From positions 1 to 51,167 of the forward strand of contig JAUNVA010000013.1 of assembly GCA_030537895.1 (NCBI GenBank): a stretch of DNA of 51,167 bases, in the 5' to 3' direction. The notes below the pieces were generated by a model. The model was not told where the DNA came from, did not search any database, and saw only the letters and a program-made list of their open reading frames with translations. Made by a program: the position numbers and the translations under genes. Source of the stretch: Bowdeniella nasicola (GTDB taxonomy: Bacteria > Actinomycetota > Actinomycetes > Actinomycetales > Actinomycetaceae). Below are positions 36,835 to 45,400 of this stretch, piece after piece. Positions within the stretch are counted from its first letter, which is position 1, and every line of letters starts with the position of its first letter.

Positions 36835-38316
36835 TCAGGCGTCCGCGAACGGATCGGTGAAGCCCACGAACATGGTCTCGAGGTACTCCTCGATACCTTC
36901 GGAGCCGCCCTCGCGGCCCACGCCCGAATGCTTGATGCCGCCAAAGGGTGCGGCCGCATTCGAGATGGTGGAGGAGTTGATGCCGAGCATCCCCACCTCG
37001 AGACGCTCCGCCAGGCGCAGAGCCCGAGACATACTGCCGGTGTGCACGTAGCCCGCGAGTCCCATCTCCGAGGCGTTACACATCTCGACCACCTCATCCT
37101 CCGTGGCGAAGGGCACGATGGGCGCCACGGGGCCGAAGATCTCGGTGGTCACGAGCTCGGCGTCGGGCGCCAGCTCCGTGACGACGGTGGGTTCGTAGAA
37201 GTACCCCCCGCCTTCTCGCTCGCACCCGCCGGTCAGGACGACGGCCCCCTGGGAGCGCGCTCCCTCGACGAGCTCGGCGATGGAGGCGCGCTGCTCGTTC
37301 GAGACGATCGGGCCGACGTCGACGCCGTCCTCCAGCCCATCCCCAACGTTGAGCTGGGCGAAAGACTCAGCCAACCGATCACTGAACTCCTCGATGAGGC
37401 TCTCGTGGACGTAGAACCGGTTGGCGGCGTTGCAGGCCTCCCCCATGTTGCGCAGCTTCGTCTGGTGGGCGGCCTCGACGGCGGCGTCAAGGTCGGCATC
37501 CTCAAAGACGACGAACGGCGCGCACCCGCCGAGTTCCATCGAGGTGCGCACCATCGTGTCCGCGCACTCCTTCATGAGCGCCTGGCCCACCGGGGTCGAG
37601 CCGGTGAAGGAGAGCTTGCGCAGGCGCCCGTCCGCGATGATCGGGCCGGTCACGGAACGCGCCGATTCGGTCGGCACCACGTTCACGACGCCGGGTGGCA
37701 CGCCCACCTCCTCGAGCACCTTCACGAAGGCGAGCGACGTGAGCGGCGTGAGCTGGGCGGGCTTCAGGATGGTGGTACACCCCGCTGCGAGCGCGGCCCC
37801 GACCTTGCGGGTGGCCATCGCGAGCGGGAAATTCCACGGCGTAATGAACAGGCACGGGCCCACGGGTCGTTTCAGCGTGAGGATTCGCAGGTTGCCTTCG
37901 GGCGACGGCGTATACCGCCCGTTGATCCGCACGGCCTCTTCGGCGAACCAGCGCAGGAACTCCGCGCCGTAGGTGACCTCCCCCAGTCCCTGGTCGAGGG
38001 GCTTGCCCATCTCCAGGGTCATGAGCGCCGCGAACTCGTCGGCGAGCTCATGCACCCGCTCGAAGGCCGCGCGCAGCAGCTCGCCGCGCTCTCTCGGTGC
38101 CGTGCGTGCCCAGGACTCCTGCGCCGCGACGGCTGCGTCCAGGGCCGCGAGGCCGTCCGCCTCGGTTCCGTCCGCCACCTGGGCGAGGACCTCACCGGTC
38201 GCTGGGTTCAGGACATCGAAGCGTTCGCAGTTCGCGGATTCGCGCCATGCGCCTGCGATGTAGAGCTGAGTTGGGGCAAGGGCGAGCGCCCTCGATGAGA
38301 GCGAATCGTGCGTCAT
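36835..38316 (-). CDS. gabD: NAD(P)-dependent succinate-semialdehyde dehydrogenase
   Basis: The 493-residue aldehyde dehydrogenase would oxidise succinate semialdehyde to succinate. It has ITPWNFPLAMATRKVGAALAAGC, the nucleotide-binding FTGSTPVGQ, the general base in SMELGGCAP, and the catalytic Cys in GEACNAANRF (Cys295). EIFGPVAPI and INSSTISNAAAPFGG close the active site. Succinate semialdehyde is an end product of homoprotocatechuate meta-cleavage, and the gene is divergent from that cluster across shared operator-like sites, so it fits as the last step. Other semialdehyde substrates cannot be excluded. Confidence 0.9.
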   Translation of the reverse strand: MTHDSLSSRALALAPTQLYIAGAWRESANCERFDVLNPATGEVLAQVADGTEADGLAALDAAVAAQESWARTAPRERGELLRAAFERVHELADEFAALMTLEMGKPLDQGLGEVTYGAEFLRWFAEEAVRINGRYTPSPEGNLRILTLKRPVGPCLFITPWNFPLAMATRKVGAALAAGCTTILKPAQLTPLTSLAFVKVLEEVGVPPGVVNVVPTESARSVTGPIIADGRLRKLSFTGSTPVGQALMKECADTMVRTSMELGGCAPFVVFEDADLDAAVEAAHQTKLRNMGEACNAANRFYVHESLIEEFSDRLAESFAQLNVGDGLEDGVDVGPIVSNEQRASIAELVEGARSQGAVVLTGGCEREGGGYFYEPTVVTELAPDAELVTTEIFGPVAPIVPFATEDEVVEMCNASEMGLAGYVHTGSMSRALRLAERLEVGMLGINSSTISNAAAPFGGIKHSGVGREGGSEGIEEYLETMFVGFTDPFADA

Positions 38317-38383
38317 ATCAACCTCCGTGGTGATGTGGCCCAGTCTACGGAGACAGAAATTTTCCGTGTGCTACACCACATCA

Positions 38384-38540
38384 GAATCGTATATGAATAG
38401 CCTCCAGACATGGCGCCAGCGTGCTGCAATCGAAGATAACGATCTCGTCACAATGTTGATATACGTGCCATTAGCCAGGATTTTCCGTTGACATGGTGTG
38501 ACGTAGGCGACAGACTTGCCACAACTCGAATCGTATATGA
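38384..38540. promoter_or_regulatory. three CGTATATNA operator-like sites and catabolic promoter
   Basis: CGTATATGA occurs at 38388-38396 and 38532-38540 (both within GAATCGTATATGA), and its inverted near-match TGATATACG at 38457-38465. A strong promoter lies between: TTGACA (38488-38493), 17-base spacer, CAGACT (38511-38516). The third site sits just downstream of the expected start of transcription, where a repressor would block it. On the minus strand TAGACT (38347-38342) is a likely -10 for the dehydrogenase gene. The GntR/FCD regulator at the end of the cluster is the natural candidate ligand-sensing repressor. Confidence 0.65.
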
Positions 38541-38569
38541 CTTCGTACGCGAACCAGAACGGAGGTGGC

Positions 38570-40033
38570 ATGGACGCCATCACCCAGACCCTCGGGGCCC
38601 GCCCCGGCAAGGTCATCGCCGTCCACCTGAGCTACTCCTCGCGCGCCGCAGAACGCGGCCGTACCCCGGCCTATCCCTCCTACTTCTTCAAGAGCTCCTC
38701 CTCTCTCACCGGAAGCGGCACGCTCGAGCGTCCCGAGGGCACCGAGCTGGTCGGTTTCGAGGGTGAGATCGCCATCGTGATCGGGACCGACGCCTTCCGC
38801 GTCACCCCCGAGGACGGCTGGTCACATGTCGGCTGGGTCACCGCAGCCAACGACCTCGCGCTTCACGACCTGCGTTACGCAGACCGCGGCTCGAACGTCC
38901 GCTCCAAGGGCGGGGACGGCTACACCCCCGTGGGCCCGCAGCTGATCGACGCCGACCAGCTCGATCCGACGGTGATCGGGGTGCGCACCTACCTGGACGG
39001 CGATCTCGTGCAGGCGGATACGAGCGCCGGCATGCTCTTCACCTTCGGTGAGATGATCGCCGACCTCTCGCGCGTCATGACCCTGGAGCGCGGCGATGTC
39101 ATTCTCACCGGCACCCCCGCTGGCGCCTCCGTCGCCCAGCCGGGTCAACGCGTCGAGGTGGAGGTCTTTTCCACCACTGACCCGGCACTCACCAGTGGCC
39201 GGCTCACCACGCACGTCGTCGACGGCCCCGCCCTCGCCGACGTCGGAAACCCGCCGCACGTTGATGACCGCCAGCGCGCGGACGCGTGGGGCTCGCGAGC
39301 CCCGGCCCCCGACGGCTTCCGCCTAACCGCCGAGCTCCGCGAGCGCCTCACACACGTTGCGGTCGCCACCCTGTCCGCACAGCTGCGTCAACGCGGCTAT
39401 GAGACGGTCTCCATCGACGGGGTCAGCCCGCTCAAGCCGGGCAGCCGCATCGTCGGCCACGCCCGCACCCTACGCTACCTGCCCTTTAGGCCCGACGAGT
39501 TCAAGGCGCGCGGCGGCGGATTCAACGCCCAGACGCGCGCCATCGACACGGTCGGTGAGGGTGAAGTCCTCGTCATGGACGCCCGGGGCGTCTCCGATGC
39601 GGGCACCCTCGGCGACATCCTCGCCCTGCGGGCCCTCGTGCGCGGCGCCGCCGGCATCATCACCGACGGGTGCGTGCGTGACTACGCCGTCGTCGCGGAC
39701 CTCGACCTGCCCGTCTTCGCCGCCGGTCACCACCCCGCGGTGCTCGGTCGGCGGCACGTGCCGTGGGAGACCGACGTCGCCATCGCCTGCGGAGGCGCGC
39801 TCGTGCGGCCCGGGGACGTGATCGTCGCCGACGACGACGGCCCCCTGGTCATCCCCCCACATCTCGTTCTCGAGGTGCTTCAGGCCGCTGAGGCCCAGGA
39901 GGCGGCGGAGGACTACATCACCGAGCAGGTCCGTGCCGGCGCGAGCGTCGACGGCCTCTACCCCATGAATGACGCCTGGCGAGCCCGCTACGAGGCCCAG
40001 CACAGCACCGAGACGAAAGACGACACACGATGA
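38570..40033 (+). CDS. fumarylacetoacetase-family / RraA-family fusion protein
   Basis: The 487-residue protein joins two enzymes. Residues about 10-220 are a FAH-fold domain like HpaG (decarboxylase/isomerase of the homoprotocatechuate pathway): GFEGEIAIVIG (metal-binding Glu), ANDLALHDLR, and LTGTPAGAS. Residues about 260-440 are RraA-like, of the type found in 4-hydroxy-4-methyl-2-oxoglutarate aldolase and oxaloacetate decarboxylase: RGAAGIITDGCVRDYAVV. Together they could decarboxylate a ring-cleavage intermediate and handle a later oxo-acid. ATG 38570 follows GGAGGT. The stop overlaps the next start (ATGA). Confidence 0.85.
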   Translation: MDAITQTLGARPGKVIAVHLSYSSRAAERGRTPAYPSYFFKSSSSLTGSGTLERPEGTELVGFEGEIAIVIGTDAFRVTPEDGWSHVGWVTAANDLALHDLRYADRGSNVRSKGGDGYTPVGPQLIDADQLDPTVIGVRTYLDGDLVQADTSAGMLFTFGEMIADLSRVMTLERGDVILTGTPAGASVAQPGQRVEVEVFSTTDPALTSGRLTTHVVDGPALADVGNPPHVDDRQRADAWGSRAPAPDGFRLTAELRERLTHVAVATLSAQLRQRGYETVSIDGVSPLKPGSRIVGHARTLRYLPFRPDEFKARGGGFNAQTRAIDTVGEGEVLVMDARGVSDAGTLGDILALRALVRGAAGIITDGCVRDYAVVADLDLPVFAAGHHPAVLGRRHVPWETDVAIACGGALVRPGDVIVADDDGPLVIPPHLVLEVLQAAEAQEAAEDYITEQVRAGASVDGLYPMNDAWRARYEAQHSTETKDDTR

Positions 40034-40950
40034 GTTTGCGCGAGAAACTGAGCGGCGCCATCGCCCCGCTCTTCACCCCCTTCACCGCGAGCGGCGAGGT
40101 CGACCACGACTCGCTGCGGGCCATGGTGCGCTGGCAACGCTCCTCCGGTTCCTCCGGCATCTCCTTTGGCGGCTCGACCGGTGAGCCGTCCGCCCTCACC
40201 CTGGACGAGCGCACCGAGGCGCTGGCCGTCATCCGTGCCGAGATCGGCGATTCGGGCATGTCGTTCGTGCCCGGCACGGGCTCCGCCTCCCTCAAAGACA
40301 CGCTCGAACTGACGGGGCGCGCCCAGGAGCTCGGCGTCGATGCGGCCCTCATCATCACGCCCTACTACTCCAAGCCCACCCAGGAGGCGCTCTACCAGTG
40401 GTACGCCACCGTGGCCCGTGAGTACCCCGACCTGCCGCTCATCGCCTACAACGTACCCTCGCGCACGGCCGTCGAGCTGGCTCCCGAAACCTTCGCCCGA
40501 CTCTTCCACGACTTCGACAACATCGTCGGCATCAAGGAGACCACGAAGGACTTCGAGCATTTCTCGCGCACGATGTTCCACTGCGGCCCCGAGCTGCTCA
40601 TGTGGTCCGGGATCGAACTGCTCTGCCTGCCGCTGCTCTCGCTCGGAGGAGTCGGCTTTATCTCCGCGCTGTCCAACATCGCGCCCGCCGCCGTCGCCGA
40701 AACCTACCGGGCGGCGAGCGCCGGAGACATGGATCGCGCCCGCGAGCTGCACTACGGGGTCCACCCGCTCGTTGACCTGCTCTTCGTGGAGACGAACCCG
40801 GCGCCCGCGAAATGGCTCATGGCCGAGCGGGGCCTCATCTCCTCGCCCGCCGTCCGCCCTCCCCTCATCCCACTGACCGAGGACGGCCAGGCCCGCGTGC
40901 GGGCCCTCGCCGATGCTGCCGCCCCCTACCTCACTGACGTGAATCTCTAA
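40030..40950 (+). CDS. DapA-family (class I) lyase or hydratase-aldolase
   Basis: A 306-residue Schiff-base lyase of the dihydrodipicolinate synthase/N-acetylneuraminate lyase superfamily. GGSTGEPSALT binds the pyruvyl carboxylate, Tyr140 is in LIAYNVPSRT, and Lys169 in GIKETTKD forms the Schiff base. True DapA is unlikely here because the gene is inside an aromatic catabolic operon. In place of the class II aldolase HpaI, it could cleave a pyruvate-yielding intermediate to pyruvate and succinate semialdehyde; some relatives (NahE type) also hydrate the double bond first. The substrate is inferred. Confidence 0.82.
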   Translation: MSLREKLSGAIAPLFTPFTASGEVDHDSLRAMVRWQRSSGSSGISFGGSTGEPSALTLDERTEALAVIRAEIGDSGMSFVPGTGSASLKDTLELTGRAQELGVDAALIITPYYSKPTQEALYQWYATVAREYPDLPLIAYNVPSRTAVELAPETFARLFHDFDNIVGIKETTKDFEHFSRTMFHCGPELLMWSGIELLCLPLLSLGGVGFISALSNIAPAAVAETYRAASAGDMDRARELHYGVHPLVDLLFVETNPAPAKWLMAERGLISSPAVRPPLIPLTEDGQARVRALADAAAPYLTDVNL

Positions 40951-40959
40951 GGAGAACAC

Positions 40960-42495
40960 ATGACTGCCACCCGACCCGAGGGCCTACCCGAACTGCTCCG
41001 GCACTACGTTGGCGGAGCCCGCACCGAGTCCGCTTCCGGCGAGGTGTTCGACGTCCTGGAACCATCCACGAACGAGGTCTACATCAAGTGCGCCTCGGGC
41101 GGGGCGGCCGACATCGACGCGGCCGTTGCCGCCGCCCGCACCGCCTTCGACGACGGCCCCTGGCCCCACCTCATGCCGCGCGAACGCGCCCGGGTCCTGT
41201 ACGCCATTGCCGACGCCGTCGAAGCGCGCCACGATCACCTTGCCGAACGCGAGTCCTTCGATTCGGGACTGCCCATCCGCCAGGCCCGCGGCCAGGCGAA
41301 GCGGGCGGCCGAGAACTTCCGCTTCTTCGCCGACCTCATCGTGGCGCAGATCGACGACGCGTTCCGCATGCCCGGGCGTCAGGTCAACTACGTAAACCGC
41401 AAACCCAAGGGCGTGGCCGGCCTGATCACGCCGTGGAACACGCCGTTCATGCAGGAATCGTGGAAGCTCGCGCCCGCCCTCGCCTCCGGGTGCACCGTCG
41501 TCCTGAAACCAGCCGAGTTCACGCCCCTGTCAGCGGAGCTGTGGGTCGAGATCATGGAAGAGGCGGGACTACCCGAAGGCGTGTTCAACATGGTGCACGG
41601 CTTCGGTGAGAGCGCCGGTGACGCGCTCGTGAAACACGAGGGGGTCGACCTCATCTCCTTTACCGGGGAGACGACGACGGGTCAGCTCATCTTCGCGAAC
41701 TGCGCGCCCACCATGAAGGCCATGTCGATGGAGCTCGGCGGCAAGTCCCCCGCGATCATCTTCGCGGACGCGGACATCGACGCCGCCCTGGACTCCACTC
41801 TGTTCGGCGTCTATTCGCTCAACGGGGAACGCTGCACCGCCTCCTCCCGGCTGCTCGTGCAGCGGGAAATCTACGACGACTTCGTCGCCCGCTACGCGGA
41901 GCGCGCGAAGAAGATCAAGGTCGGGCCGCCCTCGGACCCCGAAACCGAGATCGCCGCGCTCGTGCACCCCACCCACTACGCGCGAGTCATGGACTATGTC
42001 GAAATCGGCAAGTCCGAGGCCCGCCTCGTGGCCGGCGGGGACCGCCCGGCGCACCTGCCGGAAGGCAACTACCTGAACGCGACCGTCTTCGCGGACGTCC
42101 CCGCGGATGCGCGCATCTTCCAAGAGGAAATCTTCGGCCCCGTCGTGGCGATCACGCCCTTCGACACCACCGAAGAAGCCCTGGAACTCGCGAACAACGT
42201 GAAGTACGGACTCGCCGCCTACGTGTGGACCTCGGACCTGACCAAGGCTCACACGGTCGCACATCGGATCGAATCGGGGATGGTGTGGATCAACTCCCAC
42301 AACGTCCGCGACCTGCGCACCCCATTCGGAGGTGTGAAGGGATCTGGCCTCGGACAGGAAGGGGGGTATCGCTCACTCGAGTTTTATTCCGTCCAGCAGG
42401 CCATCCACATCACGTTGGGCGACGTGCACACGACGCGCTTCGGCGCCACCGGATACACCGACAACGATCCGGGCCTCGGTGGCCCGGGCGCCTAA
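40960..42495 (+). CDS. hpaE: 5-carboxymethyl-2-hydroxymuconate semialdehyde dehydrogenase
   Basis: The 511-residue aldehyde dehydrogenase oxidises the semialdehyde made by HpaD. GLITPWNTPFMQESWKLAPALASGC, FTGETTTGQ, the general base Glu258 in MELGGKSP and the catalytic Cys292 in GERCTASSR are present. EIFGPVVAI and INSHNVRDLRTPFGGVKGSG are typical of the HpaE/HMSD group. TAAGGAGAACAC precedes the ATG; the spacing to the DapA-family gene is nine bases. Placement next to hpaD supports the specific assignment. Confidence 0.9.
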   Translation: MTATRPEGLPELLRHYVGGARTESASGEVFDVLEPSTNEVYIKCASGGAADIDAAVAAARTAFDDGPWPHLMPRERARVLYAIADAVEARHDHLAERESFDSGLPIRQARGQAKRAAENFRFFADLIVAQIDDAFRMPGRQVNYVNRKPKGVAGLITPWNTPFMQESWKLAPALASGCTVVLKPAEFTPLSAELWVEIMEEAGLPEGVFNMVHGFGESAGDALVKHEGVDLISFTGETTTGQLIFANCAPTMKAMSMELGGKSPAIIFADADIDAALDSTLFGVYSLNGERCTASSRLLVQREIYDDFVARYAERAKKIKVGPPSDPETEIAALVHPTHYARVMDYVEIGKSEARLVAGGDRPAHLPEGNYLNATVFADVPADARIFQEEIFGPVVAITPFDTTEEALELANNVKYGLAAYVWTSDLTKAHTVAHRIESGMVWINSHNVRDLRTPFGGVKGSGLGQEGGYRSLEFYSVQQAIHITLGDVHTTRFGATGYTDNDPGLGGPGA

Positions 42496-42511
42496 TCAAA
42501 GGAGACCCTCC

Positions 42512-43573
42512 ATGCCCGAAACATCCGAGTTGCCGCCTCCCCCCGACGTCCTGCGCTGCGCCTATATGGAACTGATCGTCACGGACCTCGCGGCCTCACG
42601 CGAGTTCTACGTCGACGTCCTCGGCCTCGTCGTCACCGAAGAGGATGACAGCGCCATCTACCTGCGCAGCTTCGAGGAGTTCATCCACCACAACCTCGTC
42701 CTGCGCCAAGGCGAGACCGCCGGCGTCGCCGCCTTCGCCTTCCGCGTGCGCAGCCAGGACGACGTCGATAAGGCCGAGACCTACTACCGGGCGCTCGGTT
42801 GTGAAACCCGCCGCGGCGACTTCACGGCCGGCGTGCGCAACGCCGTGCGCGTCGTCGACCCGTTGGGCTTTCCCTACGAGTTCTTCTACGAGACGGACCA
42901 CGTGGAACGGCTCGCGTGGGGCTATGACCTGCAGGGGCCGGGCGCGCTCGTGCGCCTAGACCACTTCAACCAGGTCTACCCCGACGTCACCGAAGGCGCC
43001 GCCTACCTGGAAGCCCTCGGCTTCAAACGCACCGAGGACATCCAAGATGAGGAAGGCACCACCTACGCCGCCTGGTTCTGCCGCAAGCACACCGTGCACG
43101 ACACGGCCCTGACCGGTGGCGACGGCCCACGGATGCACCACGTGGCCTTCTCCACCCACGAAAAACACAACATCCTCTATATCTGCGACAAACTCGGGGC
43201 GCTCCGGCGCTCCGACGCGATCGAGCGCGGCCCCGGCCGCCACGGCGTCTCCAACGCCTTCTACCTCTACCTGCGGGACCCCGACGGTCACCGTGTGGAG
43301 ATTTACACCCAGGACTACTACACCGGCGATCCGGATAACCCGCTCGTCACGTGGGACGTCCACGACAACCAGCGACGCGACTGGTGGGGCCACGCGGTCG
43401 TCCCGTCCTGGTACACGGAAGCCTCCCTCGTCATGGACCTCGACGGCAACCCCCAGCCGGTCCGTGCTCGCGAGGAGTCCTCGGAGATGGCTGTGACCAT
43501 CGGCGCGGACGGCTTTTCCTACACCCGCAAAGACGAAATCGACCAGGGCTTCAAACTGGGCAACCAGGTATGA
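42512..43573 (+). CDS. hpaD: 3,4-dihydroxyphenylacetate 2,3-dioxygenase
   Basis: A 353-residue extradiol dioxygenase of the vicinal-oxygen-chelate type. Two tandem VOC domains are seen: residues about 15-135 (inactive) and 145-285 (active). Candidate metal ligands are His151 (LDHFNQ), His210 (MHHVAFS) and Glu263 (HRVEIYTQDYYTGD); the spacings equal those of the Brevibacterium and Arthrobacter homoprotocatechuate dioxygenases, where they bind Fe or Mn. The product feeds HpaE. The start at ATG 42512 has AAAGGAG nine bases upstream. Confidence 0.93.
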   Translation: MPETSELPPPPDVLRCAYMELIVTDLAASREFYVDVLGLVVTEEDDSAIYLRSFEEFIHHNLVLRQGETAGVAAFAFRVRSQDDVDKAETYYRALGCETRRGDFTAGVRNAVRVVDPLGFPYEFFYETDHVERLAWGYDLQGPGALVRLDHFNQVYPDVTEGAAYLEALGFKRTEDIQDEEGTTYAAWFCRKHTVHDTALTGGDGPRMHHVAFSTHEKHNILYICDKLGALRRSDAIERGPGRHGVSNAFYLYLRDPDGHRVEIYTQDYYTGDPDNPLVTWDVHDNQRRDWWGHAVVPSWYTEASLVMDLDGNPQPVRAREESSEMAVTIGADGFSYTRKDEIDQGFKLGNQV

Positions 43574-43596
43574 GCCAGAACCAAGGAATGACCATC

Positions 43597-44763
43597 ATGA
43601 AACGAACCCACGCACCCTACCTGGCGACCCTCGCCGCCGCGACGCTCGCTCTGAGCGCCTGCGGTGGAGGCGGGATCGTCGAGGAAAACTCCACCGAGGG
43701 CTCCGGCTCCTCCAGCTCCGAAGAAGGGGGCGCTTCCGGCGAGAAGGTCACCCTGAACATGGTGACGATGGTTCAGCCCAACGTCCCGAACGCCCCCGTG
43801 CAAAACTGGTTCCTCGACGAACTGGAAGCACGGTCGGATGGCCGCATCGAGATCAAGCGCACCGAACCCGGGTCGATCTGCAAGGCGGCAGAAATTGCCG
43901 AATGTGTGAAGGACGGGCGCGCCGACATCGGCATCTCCGTCTCGGAGTACACCCCGCAGCTCTTCCCCTCGATGTCCATCGCGACGATCCCCTTCATGGC
44001 GGATAACTCGCAGGCCTTCATGCAGGCCATGGATAAGGTAAACCACGAGAACGCGGACGCCGTCGCCGCCTGGGAGGCCTCCGGTCTCACCCTCATGGCG
44101 TCGTGGACGCCCGGCAACATGGTGATGGGCTCCAACGTGGAAATCACCTCCGTGAAGGATCTGGACGGCATGCGTTTCAGGGTCGTCGGAGCCTACCTGC
44201 AGCAGGCCTTCGAAAAGGCCGGCACGAACGTCGTCGCCCTCACCGCCCCCGAAACCTACGAGGGTATCGAGCGCGGCCTAGCCGACGCCGCCGCCTGGGT
44301 CATGGACGGTGCCGTCGACTACAAGCTCATGGAACAGCTCAAGCACTGGACCGCCCCCGGTACCGGCACCTACACGACGTTCGCGATCTGGTTGAACACC
44401 GATGTCTACAACGCCATGCCGGATGACCTGAAGCAGATCGTGGAAGAGACCCGCATGGATCTCATCAACGGCGAAGGCATGAAGGCCTTCAATGGCGCCA
44501 CCGAGGTGCAGTGTGACCAGATGCTCGCCTTCGAAGGGGTCGAATCCTTCACCAAGTGGGACGAGGCCGCCACCGAAGAGTGGAAGGCCATGGTCCAGGA
44601 CGACCTCATCGAAGCCTGGAAGAAGCAGGCGGAAAGCGACGGCCTGAACAACCCGCAGGGCTACCTCGAGGACTACCTCGCGGCCTACGAAGAGTTCGCC
44701 GCCCAGCCGGACATCGTCGATGACCCGGTCACGGCCTGCGTGAAGCGTTTCGAAGAACGCTAA
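43597..44763 (+). CDS. TRAP transporter solute-binding lipoprotein (DctP type)
   Basis: The 388-residue extracytoplasmic binding protein captures a carboxylate ligand for the DctQM permease. A lipoprotein signal peptide ends in LSAC (lipidated Cys22), followed by a Gly/Ser/Glu linker. The binding domain has VKDLDGMRFRVVG, where the Arg contacts a substrate carboxylate, and GIERGLADAAAW. ATG 43597 has AAGGA nine bases upstream; ATGs at 43570 (overlapping the hpaD stop) and 43588 are alternatives. The operon context suggests uptake of an aromatic acid such as hydroxyphenylacetate. Confidence 0.9.
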   Translation: MKRTHAPYLATLAAATLALSACGGGGIVEENSTEGSGSSSSEEGGASGEKVTLNMVTMVQPNVPNAPVQNWFLDELEARSDGRIEIKRTEPGSICKAAEIAECVKDGRADIGISVSEYTPQLFPSMSIATIPFMADNSQAFMQAMDKVNHENADAVAAWEASGLTLMASWTPGNMVMGSNVEITSVKDLDGMRFRVVGAYLQQAFEKAGTNVVALTAPETYEGIERGLADAAAWVMDGAVDYKLMEQLKHWTAPGTGTYTTFAIWLNTDVYNAMPDDLKQIVEETRMDLINGEGMKAFNGATEVQCDQMLAFEGVESFTKWDEAATEEWKAMVQDDLIEAWKKQAESDGLNNPQGYLEDYLAAYEEFAAQPDIVDDPVTACVKRFEER

Positions 44764-44863
44764 CCGCTCGGGGCGGGCGGCACTCGCCGCCCGCCCCCCT
44801 CCCGGGCAACCGAAAGGACCCTCCCATGGAAAAGCCATCCGTGCGATCGCGGTAGTCCTTGGC

Positions 44864-45400
44864 GTGCTCGCGACCCTGGCCACCTTGGTCATGATGATCG
44901 CGATCGCTATCGACGTCGTTTTCCGACTCGTGAACTCCCGTTCCGTCCCCGGTGTCCTCGAGCTGTCCGAGACCGCGCTCGTGGCCGCCGTCTACCTCGG
45001 CCTCGCCTATACGGGAGTCACCAACTCCCATATCGCCGTTGATCTGCTCACCGAGCGCCTCCCCGAGCGGATCTGCCGCTGGGTGCTGACCGCAGCGTGG
45101 GCCGGCTCAACCTTCATCCTTGGGTGGATGCTGTACGCCACCACGATGCGTGCCTACGCCTCCTTCATCGCGGGCGAAGAGCGTATGGGCCTCGTGGCCT
45201 GGCCGATCTGGCCCGGGCGCTGGATCATCGTCATCGGCCTGGCCGCCATGTTCCTCGTGTCCGCCGTCAACTTTGTGCGCACCGCTCTCGGGCGTGAAGT
45301 CCTCGGTGTGGACGCCCCCGACCACCTGACCTATACCCCCGCTCACCCCTACGAGCTGGTCGTCTCGGGGGATACCGATCCTGAGGAGGACACGCCATGA
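44864..45400 (+). CDS. TRAP transporter small permease (DctQ type), start frameshifted
   Basis: About 178 residues with four membrane segments; FRLVNSRSVPGVLELSETALVAAVYLGLAYT is the DctQ signature. The expected start, ATG 44826 behind AAAGGA, reads only nine codons (MEKPSVRSR) before TAG 44853-44855. The DctQ frame continues upstream in the other register as GKAIRAIAVVLGVLA. Adding one A to the AAAA run at 44830-44833 gives MEKAIRAIAVVLGVLA in one frame. So there is a one-base loss (mutation or sequencing error), slippage, or reinitiation at GTG 44864, eight bases after the mini-ORF stop. The stop overlaps dctM (ATGA). Confidence 0.8.
   Translation: MLATLATLVMMIAIAIDVVFRLVNSRSVPGVLELSETALVAAVYLGLAYTGVTNSHIAVDLLTERLPERICRWVLTAAWAGSTFILGWMLYATTMRAYASFIAGEERMGLVAWPIWPGRWIIVIGLAAMFLVSAVNFVRTALGREVLGVDAPDHLTYTPAHPYELVVSGDTDPEEDTP

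Noticed and set aside
36928..38298. Plus-strand open frame of over 450 codons opposite the succinate-semialdehyde dehydrogenase
   Set aside because: Antisense shadow with His/Arg/Gly-rich composition; the minus-strand gene has all catalytic motifs.
40030..40950. Biosynthetic dihydrodipicolinate synthase (dapA)
   Set aside because: The family fits, but the operon is catabolic and translationally coupled to the FAH-RraA gene, so a lysine-pathway role is unlikely.
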